From Hermodarchaeum sp048885185 (GTDB lineage Archaea; Asgardarchaeota; Hermodarchaeia; Hermodarchaeales; Hermodarchaeaceae): a DNA stretch of 31,368 bases. Shown piece after piece: positions 7,816-16,554 of the stretch. Under the pieces are notes generated by a model, which saw only the letters and a list, made by a program, of their open reading frames with translations, was not told the origin of the DNA and searched no databases. Position 1 is the stretch's first letter; the number at the start of each line of letters is the position of its first letter. Where the stretch lies: the NCBI GenBank assembly GCA_048885185.1, contig JBHLQC010000008.1:1-31368 (forward strand), read 5' to 3'. The translations under genes were made by a program, and so were the position numbers.

Positions 7816-9714
7816 CTAGGGAAAAAGTGGCATTGGAAGAACGAAGAGAAGCAGAACAAGTGAGATGAGAAAAGCAACCGTATAAACCCCTACTCCTACT
7901 CTTTTTGCTACATTTGCTGAAACCGGAATAAGACTGGTAAGTTTTTCTACTGTTCCTTCTCCCATGATTCTCAGTGGTTGAGTCTCGCCTTGAAATATTT
8001 CGACAGTTCCTGGTTCAAGTTGGGAGCTTGCTTCCATGACGAGTTCTGTAATTGTTGAGATTAAATCAGGATGCGGAATTTGTTCTCCAATGGGACTATA
8101 TCCATTTTGGGAAGATACCACAGCAGTTTGGTGCGTATCAGTCGTCATAACCTCAGCTGAATCAACAAATTGTGGAACTAGTGCATGCACAATTTTTTCA
8201 CGTAACCCGACGACCATATTATTTCCGTCAATGAGGACATATGCCATTTTTTGTCCGGCAACTTCAACAATGAATACAGTAATGCCTTCTGATCCCATTC
8301 CCTGTGCTTCTGTAAACCCCGTTTCCCTTTTTATTGCCAATCCGATATTAGGCTGATCACGACGCTTTTTCAAGGCTTCACGGGTTGCAGATACAGCAGC
8401 TTTAATCATATCTGAAACTAATTCGGAATCTTCATGTACTGATTCTTTGAGCTCACTCATGCAATTATGCGTATCAATGAGAATACATCTCTTCACATGT
8501 TTCGTAACTTCTGTGGTTATTCGTACTCCTACTGTCAAACTAATGTCATCCATTTCAATAGGCGAACGAGTCAAAAGAAGGACTGCCGTATCACCAAAAA
8601 TTTGACATCCTGCCTTTATTGAACCCGACGAAGCACTTACGAACTGAGTTACATCTTTAACCGGTGATGTTTGGTCATAAGCCTTCTGAACCATATCCAT
8701 AAATTGTGTAACTTCGTCTTTCGAAACCAGGTTCAAATCATGTGTGGCTGTACCATGAGGAGCGCATGCAGTTGCCTTCAGAACTTCTCGCCCCCACTCA
8801 CCGATTCTCCCAGGAAGGTTACTACTCCCTGTGTTTTTGAAGGGTCCTGGATGCAAACCCGGTATGACTTTTACTAAGTATGGTTCCTTACTTGCTGTTG
8901 AAAATTTCAACACTGAAAATGGAAGTACTTTTTCTTCTCCAATTTCTGTTAGAATTTGTTCCATGAGATCTGCCTTTTCTTCCATCCAAACCTCAAGGAA
9001 ACCGCGAAAGAGTTGAATTCCATCGACATTGAAGGATTTCTTCAATGGACGCCCTACTGCTGCGAGCAGGATACTTGTTGCGCATATGAAGGTTAAGGCA
9101 CAGAGAAAATAGATTATTAGAAATGTCCACCAAGAAGATGAAATAATCAATGCAGGTTCTGTCCCAATATACATCAAGATACACGTTGTTGGAAAAATGA
9201 GAGAGAGAAGTATTCCCCTTATGACACCAACTCTACTTGTACTCAACACAATGAGGAGAAATATGGCCGATGTGAATGCAGCGGCTAAAATCAGATTTCG
9301 AAGGTAAAACATTGTAGTAAGTCCGCCACCTGCCGAAGGACCATAGTTCCATTTTAACAGGATTTCAATTGCCCAGCCAATGAGTGTCGACAGAAACCAG
9401 ACTATCAGTAGTACAGCTACTGCAGTAGCTATGACTCCAAGAAGGCGATGCCAGTTGAGTATTCCTCCTTTTCGTGTGCTCGCCCAAAGTGTTAGTATTG
9501 CAATAGTCGCGGCAGGGAGTGTGATTAACAATCCTCGCAGAGCACCAGTAAGAAAAACATACACGAGAAAGGGGTGACCGATGTTTCGTAGAATCTCAGT
9601 AATTCCACCAACAAGAAGTGATCCCAATACCATGATGACTACTAGAGTGCGATCTCTTGGCAGACTGAAGAGTCGTTTGTACAAAGAGATAGTGCTTTTT
9701 ACATCCTCACTCAT
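7816..9714 (-). CDS. DUF2070 family membrane protein
   Basis: A 632-residue member of the archaeal DUF2070 family (PF09843), of unknown function. The first 220 residues contain about six or seven hydrophobic helices. The cytoplasmic-looking middle and C-terminal part carries the family motifs PGLHPGPF (285-292), PHGTATHDLN (319-328), an IDTHN motif near 405-410 and TTDTHQT nearer the end. A final transmembrane helix (VGVYTVAFLISLVLLLFVLP) closes the protein. The conserved His/Asp motifs look like a metal or catalytic site, but this is inference. It is 65 bases upstream of porG on the same strand. No clear Shine-Dalgarno is seen. Confidence 0.85.
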   Translation of the reverse strand: MSEDVKSTISLYKRLFSLPRDRTLVVIMVLGSLLVGGITEILRNIGHPFLVYVFLTGALRGLLITLPAATIAILTLWASTRKGGILNWHRLLGVIATAVAVLLIVWFLSTLIGWAIEILLKWNYGPSAGGGLTTMFYLRNLILAAAFTSAIFLLIVLSTSRVGVIRGILLSLIFPTTCILMYIGTEPALIISSSWWTFLIIYFLCALTFICATSILLAAVGRPLKKSFNVDGIQLFRGFLEVWMEEKADLMEQILTEIGEEKVLPFSVLKFSTASKEPYLVKVIPGLHPGPFKNTGSSNLPGRIGEWGREVLKATACAPHGTATHDLNLVSKDEVTQFMDMVQKAYDQTSPVKDVTQFVSASSGSIKAGCQIFGDTAVLLLTRSPIEMDDISLTVGVRITTEVTKHVKRCILIDTHNCMSELKESVHEDSELVSDMIKAAVSATREALKKRRDQPNIGLAIKRETGFTEAQGMGSEGITVFIVEVAGQKMAYVLIDGNNMVVGLREKIVHALVPQFVDSAEVMTTDTHQTAVVSSQNGYSPIGEQIPHPDLISTITELVMEASSQLEPGTVEIFQGETQPLRIMGEGTVEKLTSLIPVSANVAKRVGVGVYTVAFLISLVLLLFVLPMPLFP

Positions 9715-9830
9715 GGTGCGTCGCTCGATGATTCATCTTCAAGAGATTATCCCTGATGGGCTATTCTTTGAAAAGTTTTATTGCGGCTCTAGGATATTCA
9801 GATGTAAACGAGAATTTGAATCGGCTTCTT

Positions 9831-11774
9831 TTATCCAGCATACAAAGTTGGACATTTACCACGAAGGCATTCACCACAGCGTGAACACTTCTCTTTGATA
9901 ATGGTAGCACGACCTGAATCAAGTGAGATTGCATCATGTGAACAGAGGGATTGGCATGTTCCACAGGCCGTGCATAGTAAACCTCGAAGCGCTGTTTTTA
10001 CTATATGGTCCCCTTCTTTCTCAGTTATATTACCTGTAATTGTAAACAATCCACTCTCGAAGAAGACTGCTTTGATTGGTTTTTTCTCATCCCTCACCGT
10101 GAGTTCCAGTATCATGCGGTCCAAATCGAGGACAATATCTCCAATGGCAGGAAGAAATGCTGCAGCGATAGTAAGGTCAATCGGATTGGTGAATTGACCA
10201 TTAATGCGTATTTCTTCTTTGTTTTCATTTGGTGTCAATGAAAGGTTGTAGGCCATCAATCCTTTTGGTTTAACCGATTCATAGGAGGGTAATTCAATCC
10301 CCATTTTTTTCGCTAGTTCTCTAATCATTTTTGGAGGGGTTTTCCAGCGCCAAAATCCATGTTTTAACCATTTTTTACTGAGTCCCTCTTTTTGCAGAAT
10401 CTTTTCAGCTGTTGATGTCCATCGGCTCCATTCTACAGGAAACCGAGAGGCAATTATTTCAAACTCGCTCATTGTTGATGCTGGACAAAACATGCAACCA
10501 ATTCTTTCGAATCCTTCTTGATAGAGCTGATTGTAGGGGGCATCTTCTTGAAATAAATAAAGCCAGATCATCAATGCGGTCCACTTGTGAATGGGGCTAG
10601 CGCCAATCTGATTTGGTACCCAAGGATTCTTCCAAATACGACTACTGGCAGATCGCCTATGGGATTCATAGCGTCGCTGTCCAATGAAGCTTAGGCATCC
10701 CTGCGGAAAATGTTCATCAATAAGCTGGCTTGTTGGTCCAAGCTTAACGGATTTACAACAAACTCGATAATCACGAGCTACAAACCCATAAAGATCAAGC
10801 ACTCGGAAAAATTGTTCTTTATCAACATGCTTGACTAACAGTTGGTTGTCCAATTCCAGTTTCGAAATTGCGCTAGTTACGTTTTCTGACGTTTGCGGGA
10901 ATTCGATTCCGGTATTGATAAACATAACATGAAACGACTGGTCAGGGAACGCTTTTCTAACTAGGAGAAGAACAGCCAGGCTATCCTTGCCACCTGAAAA
11001 AGCCACAACAATTGGGAGGTCATGGCTTCGGCTTGTATGCTGTATGAACGCGATCGCCTCTTTTTCGATGTTGTGAAGCAAATGATTGTTTGCTTCTAGC
11101 ATCTGTTCTCGGGTTTGTCCTCCCGGTAAAATTTCTGCTTCACGGGGTTCAGATTTGTAGCGTTTCTTTACAGCTATCCCTCGTTCTTGTGATTGCATTT
11201 CTTTACCTGACATCATGGCATTTCCGACAAGGACTGCCAAGCCTTGTTCTGTGACGCCAATTACAATTTCACCTGGTTGAATTGAAGGATCAGCAGATTT
11301 AACCCCTGGTCGTAGAAGGTTGGCTCCACGAACAATGTATTCTACTGCAGTATCTTCAATCACTACCTGTTTATCATTAGTTAGTTGTACTATTCGGCGA
11401 GCTCCTTCCAACTTTGGAATGAATTCCCAAGATAAAGTGTCGACTTGGAATCGATGCAGACCGATAACCAGCCCATCTATTATCACTTCTTCACAACAAT
11501 CGATATCCGGAATTGCGTTTAGAAGGACAATTTTTTCATCTGGTAGAAGTTGATGGGCAACACTTCGCTCGTATTGCTTTGAGATTGTATCGATTATTTG
11601 ACTGCGGTCATGTTGAAATGCTGGACGTGCATCACCTGGCGGCGTTACTTTGACGGATCTTGTTTGCCCTTCACAACGCCCACATTTTTTTCCCTTAGCT
11701 ATTGGGACGTTACAATAATCACACCATGCCAGTAACAGGGGTCCTAAATACGGCTTCTTTTTCTTCTTTTTCAT
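9831..11774 (-). CDS. PAPS/APS reductase-like protein with PUA and ferredoxin domains
   Basis: A 647-residue multidomain protein. In order: a zinc ribbon (CDYCNVPIAKGKKCGRC), a region with a PUA-like RNA-binding fold (about 145-190, with RPGVKSADPSIQPGE), an adenine-nucleotide alpha hydrolase domain with the PP-loop VAFSGGKDS (about 258-265), the CC and CxxC pairs (RVCCKSVKLGP and GCMFCP) known as the [4Fe-4S] ligands of APS reductases, and a C-terminal ferredoxin with cysteines in CTACGTCQSLC and CSRCGEC. Archaeal COG0175 proteins of this layout are annotated as PAPS reductases, but the PUA domain suggests an RNA substrate, for example tRNA sulfuration. The ATG at 11774 is preferred over a GTG at 11840 because the basic MKKKKKK start directly precedes the zinc ribbon. 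Confidence 0.8.
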   Translation of the reverse strand: MKKKKKKPYLGPLLLAWCDYCNVPIAKGKKCGRCEGQTRSVKVTPPGDARPAFQHDRSQIIDTISKQYERSVAHQLLPDEKIVLLNAIPDIDCCEEVIIDGLVIGLHRFQVDTLSWEFIPKLEGARRIVQLTNDKQVVIEDTAVEYIVRGANLLRPGVKSADPSIQPGEIVIGVTEQGLAVLVGNAMMSGKEMQSQERGIAVKKRYKSEPREAEILPGGQTREQMLEANNHLLHNIEKEAIAFIQHTSRSHDLPIVVAFSGGKDSLAVLLLVRKAFPDQSFHVMFINTGIEFPQTSENVTSAISKLELDNQLLVKHVDKEQFFRVLDLYGFVARDYRVCCKSVKLGPTSQLIDEHFPQGCLSFIGQRRYESHRRSASSRIWKNPWVPNQIGASPIHKWTALMIWLYLFQEDAPYNQLYQEGFERIGCMFCPASTMSEFEIIASRFPVEWSRWTSTAEKILQKEGLSKKWLKHGFWRWKTPPKMIRELAKKMGIELPSYESVKPKGLMAYNLSLTPNENKEEIRINGQFTNPIDLTIAAAFLPAIGDIVLDLDRMILELTVRDEKKPIKAVFFESGLFTITGNITEKEGDHIVKTALRGLLCTACGTCQSLCSHDAISLDSGRATIIKEKCSRCGECLRGKCPTLYAG

Positions 11775-11842
11775 CGTATCCTGCCATTCAAAGAATTTCT
11801 GTGAGGAAAATAAAAACTCTTGTCTTACAATACAAACCACAA

Positions 11843-12175
11843 TTATCGCATAATTAGACCTTGAACTTCTTTCCAGGTCTCTTCTCGAAGGCGCTGTACA
11901 TCAGCAATGGAAATCTCTTCAGCCTCTTTGACGGTATTTGATAATTGAATAACATTGCCTACTGCAGTTATGTTGGTCACATCGACAGGTAGTTCAACAC
12001 CCAAGCCTTTCACTTGCAATTCAACTTTACCAGGGGGAAGGGTAATACGGAGGCTTCGGACAATACCAATACGTCGCGCGCTTCCATCAATAACTTCCTT
12101 TCCAATGATGTTACCTGGCATGGTTAATTCGTAAACCTCTGCTTCAGCCATTGAAGGTACACTCGCCTTCGACAT
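11843..12175 (-). CDS. PRC-barrel-like small archaeal protein
   Basis: A 110-residue protein of unknown function. The core GNIIGKEVIDGSARRIGIVR followed by alternating short strands and NITAVGNVIQLSN resembles a PRC-barrel: G..V.D..G..IG.V at the start and I...GDVI.L at the end. PRC-barrels occur in RimM and in small archaeal proteins tied to RNA or cell division; no partner can be named here. I choose the ATG at 12175, not the GTG at 12184, because GGAGTG then has an 8-base spacer. A TATA-like element at 12215-12224 (minus strand) would start a short leader. The PAPS-reductase-like gene follows on the same strand. Confidence 0.6.
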   Translation of the reverse strand: MSKASVPSMAEAEVYELTMPGNIIGKEVIDGSARRIGIVRSLRITLPPGKVELQVKGLGVELPVDVTNITAVGNVIQLSNTVKEAEEISIADVQRLREETWKEVQGLIMR

Positions 12176-12260
12176 AAATGACACACTCCAAATCCAATAA
12201 GACGTGGAATATTAGAATATAAATGCGGGTAATAAAGTGATTTCAAACAAGAATTTACAA

Positions 12261-12270
12261 TATTAAATTA
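12261..12270 (+). promoter_or_regulatory. TATA-like element of hef
   Basis: The AT-only run TATTAAATTA is centred about 25 bases before the hef ATG at 12290 and there is no Shine-Dalgarno. This spacing predicts a transcription start at or next to the ATG, that is a leaderless mRNA. This is inference from spacing only. Confidence 0.45.
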
Positions 12271-12289
12271 AAAATGTGCTGCGATTGGC

Positions 12290-14581
12290 ATGTCAGAGAC
12301 AGAATTTGTCCAACATCCGCTCATCAAACCCAACTCAATCACTAAGAGGTTATATCAAGAGACTATCATTGGAAGCGCGGTCAAATGGAACACACTAACG
12401 GTGCTTCCTACGGGTGTTGGCAAGACTGTAATTGCAATTCTTGCAGCAGCCTATCAATTACGGAAATATCCCAGCTCAAAATGCGTTATTCTTGCTCCCA
12501 CTAAACCGCTTGTTCTCCAACACCATCAAACTTTCCAAGATTTTATGCAAGTCCCCTCAGAAAAAATGAAGATAATTACTGGTGAAGTGAACCCCACAAA
12601 ACGGGAAGAACTTTGGAACCAAAGCCAAATTGCCTTTATGACCCCCCAGGTCTTACAAAATGATCTTTTAACAAGTCGTTACGGAATGGAGAACGTCTCG
12701 CTGCTTGTGGTTGATGAGGCTCATCGTGCCGTAGGTGAATATGCCTATGTGTTTATTGCTAGCCAGTATCTCAAAACTGCAAAGCCAACATTATTACTAG
12801 CTCTCACAGCTTCACCTAGCTCAGATGTTGATAAGATTCGTGAAATTGTAAACAACTTAGGCATTGAAAATATCGAACTTCGAACGCGGGACAGTCCGGA
12901 TGTTGCTCCCTATCTTCCACCTGTTGATTTTGAGTGGCAGGAGATCCAACTTCCTGAAAAATTCCATCAGGTAGGCCAGATGCTTCGAAGAGCCATAAAA
13001 ACTCGACTTACCCCAATAAAGGAAGCTGACTTCATAAACACAAATGATCCTCGGCGTGTTTCTGTTCGGCAAATTCTCCAAATACAACGAGAAATCCAGC
13101 ATCAAATAGCAACTGATACATCTCCACCTAGCCATTTATTCCAGCTGGTTTCTTACTGTGCAGGTCTGCTCCGGTTATTTCACTGTATAGAATTACTAGA
13201 AACTCAAGGAGTGTCAGCACTTAGTAGATATTTACAGGGAATTCAAAAAGAAGCTCGTCGTAGTAGGGCTTCTAAAGCTATTCAACGACTTGTACAAGAT
13301 TCGAATCTACAAGAAGCGGAACAGTTAGTCGATGAATTAATTTCCGCGGGAATTGAACACCCTAAACTGGCCACTATAGTAGAAATCGTTGGACAGCAGT
13401 TAGCATCAGTACCCTCGTCAAGAATTATGATTTTTACAAGATTTCGTGACATGGCAAAGCTACTGGAAAAAACGCTTGCAACTTCAACGAGTTCAAAACC
13501 TATTCGCTTTGTGGGGCAGGCTAGTAAAGGAGATGATCGTGGTTTAACTCAAAAGGAACAAGGCGAAATTCTTCAACGGTTTCGAAATGGAACTTACAAT
13601 GTCCTTGTCGCTACAAGTGTTGGAGAAGAGGGATTGGACATTCAAGAATGTGATTTAGTCGTTTTCTATGAAGCGGTACCCAGTGCCATCCGGCTCATAC
13701 AAAGACGAGGACGAACAGGTCGAACCCATCCAGGTCGAGTAATTGTGCTTGTAGCATTAGGCACTCGCGATCAAGGATACTATTGGGCTGCCATACACCG
13801 AGAAACAAAAATGAAAGAATTACTAAAAGAGATGAACAAGATGTCTCGCGATATTGAAAAAGAACGAAAACAATCCAGTTTGAAAGAATTCATGGAACCG
13901 GAAACCTCTGAGAAACCTGCAAAAACTGAAAACCAGGTAAAAATCATCGTCGATAATCGTGAACTTCGTTCCCCGATTACTAAGGCTCTCAAAGAAATGG
14001 AAGTACAACTTGAAGTCGAAACACTTGAAGTAGGTGACTATATTCTTTCAGACCGTGTAGCCGTAGAAGCGAAAACTTCAGATGATTTTGCCCAATCCAT
14101 TATTGATCGACGCCTATTCACACAATTAAGCACTTTGAAAGACAATTTCGCAATACCACTCCTTTTGATTACTGGAGCAAGTCTTTACGGATCCAGTGCT
14201 ATCAATCCCGCTGCAGTACGAGGGGCGCTCTCCTCATCTATCGTAGACTTCAACGTTCCTGTTGTAAATGTCAAGGATCCTAAGGAAGCAGCAGCTCTCC
14301 TTTTCACAATTGCTCGACGCGAGCAAACTGAATATAAACGACCCATAGGGCTCCGTGGGAAAAAACCAGTTCTGAGCTTGGCAGCTCTCCAAGAATACAT
14401 CGTGGCAAGCCTCCCTGGAGTTAATACTACCTTATCAAAGCGCCTTCTAACCAAATTTGGAAATATAAGCGCATTAATTCAAGCCAGTTCAGAGGAATTA
14501 GCAGAAGTTCATGGTATCGGAAAAACCAAAGCCCAAAAAATCCGAGAAGCTCTCGACTTTACTTACAAACCCGAAGAATAG
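12290..14581 (+). CDS. hef: Hef-type helicase/nuclease (FANCM-XPF family)
   Basis: A 763-residue archaeal fork-processing enzyme. The N-terminal superfamily 2 helicase has PTGVGKT (40-46), DEAH (142-145), TAS and QRRGRTGR. A long helical insertion (about 230-350) lies between the two helicase lobes. The C-terminal XPF/ERCC4-type nuclease domain begins at VDNREL (D555) and continues with GDYILS and the catalytic motif, followed by a tandem helix-hairpin-helix (LPGVNTTLSKRLL, VHGIGKTKAQKI). The usual nuclease ERKxxxD motif reads E593-A594-K595-TSD-D599: the arginine is an alanine. The acidic residues and lysine remain. Hef opens stalled forks and cuts branched DNA. It is divergently transcribed from the PRC-barrel-like gene. 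Confidence 0.93.
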   Translation: MSETEFVQHPLIKPNSITKRLYQETIIGSAVKWNTLTVLPTGVGKTVIAILAAAYQLRKYPSSKCVILAPTKPLVLQHHQTFQDFMQVPSEKMKIITGEVNPTKREELWNQSQIAFMTPQVLQNDLLTSRYGMENVSLLVVDEAHRAVGEYAYVFIASQYLKTAKPTLLLALTASPSSDVDKIREIVNNLGIENIELRTRDSPDVAPYLPPVDFEWQEIQLPEKFHQVGQMLRRAIKTRLTPIKEADFINTNDPRRVSVRQILQIQREIQHQIATDTSPPSHLFQLVSYCAGLLRLFHCIELLETQGVSALSRYLQGIQKEARRSRASKAIQRLVQDSNLQEAEQLVDELISAGIEHPKLATIVEIVGQQLASVPSSRIMIFTRFRDMAKLLEKTLATSTSSKPIRFVGQASKGDDRGLTQKEQGEILQRFRNGTYNVLVATSVGEEGLDIQECDLVVFYEAVPSAIRLIQRRGRTGRTHPGRVIVLVALGTRDQGYYWAAIHRETKMKELLKEMNKMSRDIEKERKQSSLKEFMEPETSEKPAKTENQVKIIVDNRELRSPITKALKEMEVQLEVETLEVGDYILSDRVAVEAKTSDDFAQSIIDRRLFTQLSTLKDNFAIPLLLITGASLYGSSAINPAAVRGALSSSIVDFNVPVVNVKDPKEAAALLFTIARREQTEYKRPIGLRGKKPVLSLAALQEYIVASLPGVNTTLSKRLLTKFGNISALIQASSEELAEVHGIGKTKAQKIREALDFTYKPEE

Positions 14582-14587
14582 ATTATA

Positions 14588-14944
14588 TTAACTCTGCAAT
14601 TCTCGTATTCCTCGCAAGATCAATATCATATCCTTGACAATTTCTGCAAAGGAACGGAGTTCTTCGGGGTGTGGGTTCTCCGGAAGCGATTGGGTTAGTC
14701 TCTCGATATTTATCAGCACCTTGGTTGCGAGCTGGTTCAAAACCTCACTGAACGAAACATCTAGTTCCTTACTCGAAGTCGGTGGCTCTTTTTCAACAAC
14801 TTCTTTGTCACACTTTGCACAATACATTGAACCATCCTGTAATCTGAGTAGAGGCGTATTGCATTTGGGGCAGGCGACATTTAGAAGAGCGGCGCCTTTT
14901 CGAAGCATTTGACCCATTCGTTTTGTTACCTTTTCATCTGACAT
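14588..14944 (-). CDS. ZNRD2/SSSCA1 (autoantigen p27)-type zinc ribbon protein
   Basis: A 118-residue protein with the p27 domain (PF06677): KRMGQMLRKGAALLNVACP, then a zinc ribbon CPKC...CAKC with LLRLQDGSMYC between the pairs. The C-terminal half is helical (EVLNQLATKVLINIERL...EIVKDMILILRGIREL) with no known domain. The eukaryotic homologue ZNRD2 is a small protein linked to centromere antigens; the archaeal role is unknown. The open frame runs up to 15016, but the ATG at 14944 follows an AAGGAT Shine-Dalgarno and begins right before the domain. It converges with hef, 6 bases apart. Confidence 0.8.
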   Translation of the reverse strand: MSDEKVTKRMGQMLRKGAALLNVACPKCNTPLLRLQDGSMYCAKCDKEVVEKEPPTSSKELDVSFSEVLNQLATKVLINIERLTQSLPENPHPEELRSFAEIVKDMILILRGIRELQS

Positions 14945-15035
14945 ACTATCCTTACTATCAGTGAAAAAAGCTTTTAAGTAATCTTGGTACCTCAAAATCC
15001 AACTCCCTACTAGCATGACGCCGAGGGGAAAAACT

Positions 15036-15326
15036 GTGGCTGAACAAAATCGGAATCCAGAAGTTTCAGAAGAAACTATGCAGAAAATTGATCAAGCAAC
15101 GATGATATTGTCCCAGATTGGTGAAGACAGTACAGTTCCCCGTAACATCCGTCGTGCAGCCAATGAGGCAATCGAATTTCTTCATGGCGAACTGGGTTCT
15201 GCAGCCGTACGTGCATCAAACGCTATTTCTCGACTGGGTGATGCCACACTCGATCCAAATTGTCCAAGTCATGCTCGAACAGGCATTTGGAACGCGGTTT
15301 CTATTCTTGAAACAATTAACGATTAA
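15036..15326 (+). CDS. UPF0147 family protein
   Basis: A small helical archaeal protein of unknown function, about 96 residues. The signature is clear: ILSQIGEDSTVPRNIRRAANEAIEFL, AAVRASNAISRLGD and DPNCPSHARTGIWNAVSILE, which is two HEAT-like repeats. The frame also has an ATG at 15015, but the GTG at 15036 has GAGGGG 7 bases upstream and gives the usual length of the family. It is divergent from the p27-type gene and stops 8 bases before the end of the convergent phosphatase gene. Confidence 0.88.
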   Translation: MAEQNRNPEVSEETMQKIDQATMILSQIGEDSTVPRNIRRAANEAIEFLHGELGSAAVRASNAISRLGDATLDPNCPSHARTGIWNAVSILETIND

Positions 15327-15334
15327 ATGTCAGG

Positions 15335-16180
15335 CTAGTCTGTAGCCACTCCTGTAGCAAGTTTTAAGAGAGTTTGAGCGAAGTCTACGTCACGGGCGGC
15401 AATGTAGTTATAGTGTTCATCATTGGTGCATTTTCCAACAATGTTCTTACCATCTCGATCGATTAGCACTGCCCCGGCTTCTCTTAGAATCAAAGCAGCT
15501 GCTGCTAAGTCAGTTCCTCGGAAAATGCCCCGAAGATCTATAAATCCATCCAGTGATCCGTCAGCAACATAACATAATTCTAGCGCGTTTGCACCCAAAT
15601 GTCTGGTATACCGAATTTGTGGCGCATCTGAATTTTGTAATTCTTCCTGGTTTGCAGGAAAACCACTATCGACTCCAACAAGACTGATTTTTAAAGGATT
15701 GGGCTTTGCTGGGAGAATTTTGTGGGTGTCACGGAAAGAACCTTTTCCCCGATTTGCATGATAACAAGTACCCGAAAAAAGGTCAAGAACAACGGCTGTC
15801 TCAATTGAATCGAATTCCAACTCCGTTGCATATGCAACTGCAATACACGCAAACGGAATACCATGGCTGACATTAGTACTCCCATCAATCGGGTCCATAA
15901 TGAGGAAACCCTTTGGATTGGCTCCAACCTTCTGCATCCCGGCTTCTTCACTAACAAGGGTAAATGATGTAAAGTTCATCAGATATTCAATCATAGTTTG
16001 TTCAGCGACGAGATCAAACTTCTTGGTAACATCACCTCCCGCTCCAGTTCCGATTTCGTCCTGGCAGGAACCGGTCTTAAGACACAATAAAACTTGAAGC
16101 CTAGCCAAAGTAGCAGCATTTCGTAGATGTCGATACCAAAAAGGCTGAATTCCTCTGGTTAACAAGGATGACACAACCAA
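15335..16180 (-). CDS. Inositol monophosphatase family enzyme (archaeal IMPase/FBPase type)
   Basis: A 281-residue Mg-dependent sugar phosphatase. Metal-binding motifs are GDVTKKFD (49-56), SEEAG (77-81), MDPIDGSTN (95-103) and GTDLAAAALILREAG near residue 230. Archaeal relatives hydrolyse inositol-1-phosphate and often fructose-1,6-bisphosphate, supplying inositol lipids or gluconeogenesis; the sequence does not decide between them. The start is a TTG at 16180 (a GTG at 16174 is possible). No Shine-Dalgarno is seen, and a TATA-like stretch near 16206-16212 would give a nearly leaderless mRNA. Confidence 0.85.
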   Translation of the reverse strand: MVVSSLLTRGIQPFWYRHLRNAATLARLQVLLCLKTGSCQDEIGTGAGGDVTKKFDLVAEQTMIEYLMNFTSFTLVSEEAGMQKVGANPKGFLIMDPIDGSTNVSHGIPFACIAVAYATELEFDSIETAVVLDLFSGTCYHANRGKGSFRDTHKILPAKPNPLKISLVGVDSGFPANQEELQNSDAPQIRYTRHLGANALELCYVADGSLDGFIDLRGIFRGTDLAAAALILREAGAVLIDRDGKNIVGKCTNDEHYNYIAARDVDFAQTLLKLATGVATD

Positions 16181-16251
16181 TCGTATTTTTTAGGAGAGCA
16201 AAGGTTTATCTTCTTCTCTTACTGAAAAGGTGTTTTGCCCCTAAAAGAAGT

Positions 16252-16384
16252 GCGGGGGTAGCCAAGCTTGGCCAACCTTCCTTGACTTCTAAAAACACAC
16301 GGGTCATTATGAAGGGCTAAAGGCGCAGGGCTCAGAACCCTGTCGTGTAGGCGTTCCTGGGTTCAAATCCCAGCCCCCGCACCA
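16252..16384 (+). tRNA. tRNA-Leu (CAG) with a D-loop intron
   Basis: The acceptor stem GCGGGGG (16252-16258) pairs with CCCCCGC (16374-16380), the discriminator is A and CCA is encoded (16382-16384). The anticodon stem-loop CAGGG-CTCAGAA-CCCTG puts anticodon CAG at 16333-16335. The T arm is CTGGG-TTCAAAT-CCCAG, and a long variable arm (TCGTGTAGGCGTTC) fits type II tRNA-Leu. A 45-base insertion interrupts the D loop; without it the gene reads as a standard archaeal tRNA-Leu of 85 bases plus CCA. A TATA-like TTTATCTT at 16205-16212 lies about 45 bases upstream. Confidence 0.93.
16276..16320 (+). other. D-loop intron of tRNA-Leu(CAG)
   Basis: A 45-base intron. CTTC (16277-16280 region) can pair with GAAG (16311-16314), and GGCC of exon 1 with GGCT of the intron end, leaving three-base bulges AAC and AAA. 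That is a relaxed bulge-helix-bulge, cut after the second base of each bulge. The joined product has the normal D loop GCCAAGCTTGGCCAAAGGC. The boundaries are inferred from this fold and the tRNA consensus. Confidence 0.75.
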
Positions 16385-16392
16385 TTTTTTTT
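16385..16392 (+). terminator. Oligo-T terminator of tRNA-Leu
   Basis: Eight consecutive T directly follow the encoded CCA end. This is a typical archaeal intrinsic termination signal. Confidence 0.6.
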
Positions 16393-16471
16393 AAAATGAC
16401 ACTAAGGAAGACTAGTTTTTATCGAAAAAGAATGGCGGGCTCGGCGGGACTTGAACCCGCGACCCTCGGGT

Positions 16472-16506
16472 GTCTTTAGAAGAAAACGTTTTCACGCTTC
16501 CTTCTT
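16472..16506 (-). other. Canonical anticodon-loop intron of tRNA-Lys
   Basis: A 35-base intron between positions 37 and 38. It forms a textbook bulge-helix-bulge: GGG/CCC outer stem, CTTT/AAAG four-pair central helix, three-base bulges TAA and ACA, and AGAAG/CTTCT inner stem. Cutting after the second base of each bulge restores the loop CTTTTAA exactly. Confidence 0.88.
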
Positions 16507-16526
16507 TAAAAGCCCGATGCTCTAAC

Positions 16527-16554
16527 CTTACCCACGTTGGTCATCCAAACGTGA
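16527..16554 (-). other. D-loop intron of tRNA-Lys
   Basis: A 28-base intron holding a strong hairpin: CACGTTTGG pairs with CCAACGTG around an ATGA loop. Removal joins GCTTAGCCAG to GTTAGAGC, the normal tRNA-Lys D arm. The boundary is ambiguous by one base because a G occurs at both junctions. The flanking pairing (CC with GG) is a relaxed form of the splicing motif. Confidence 0.8.
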
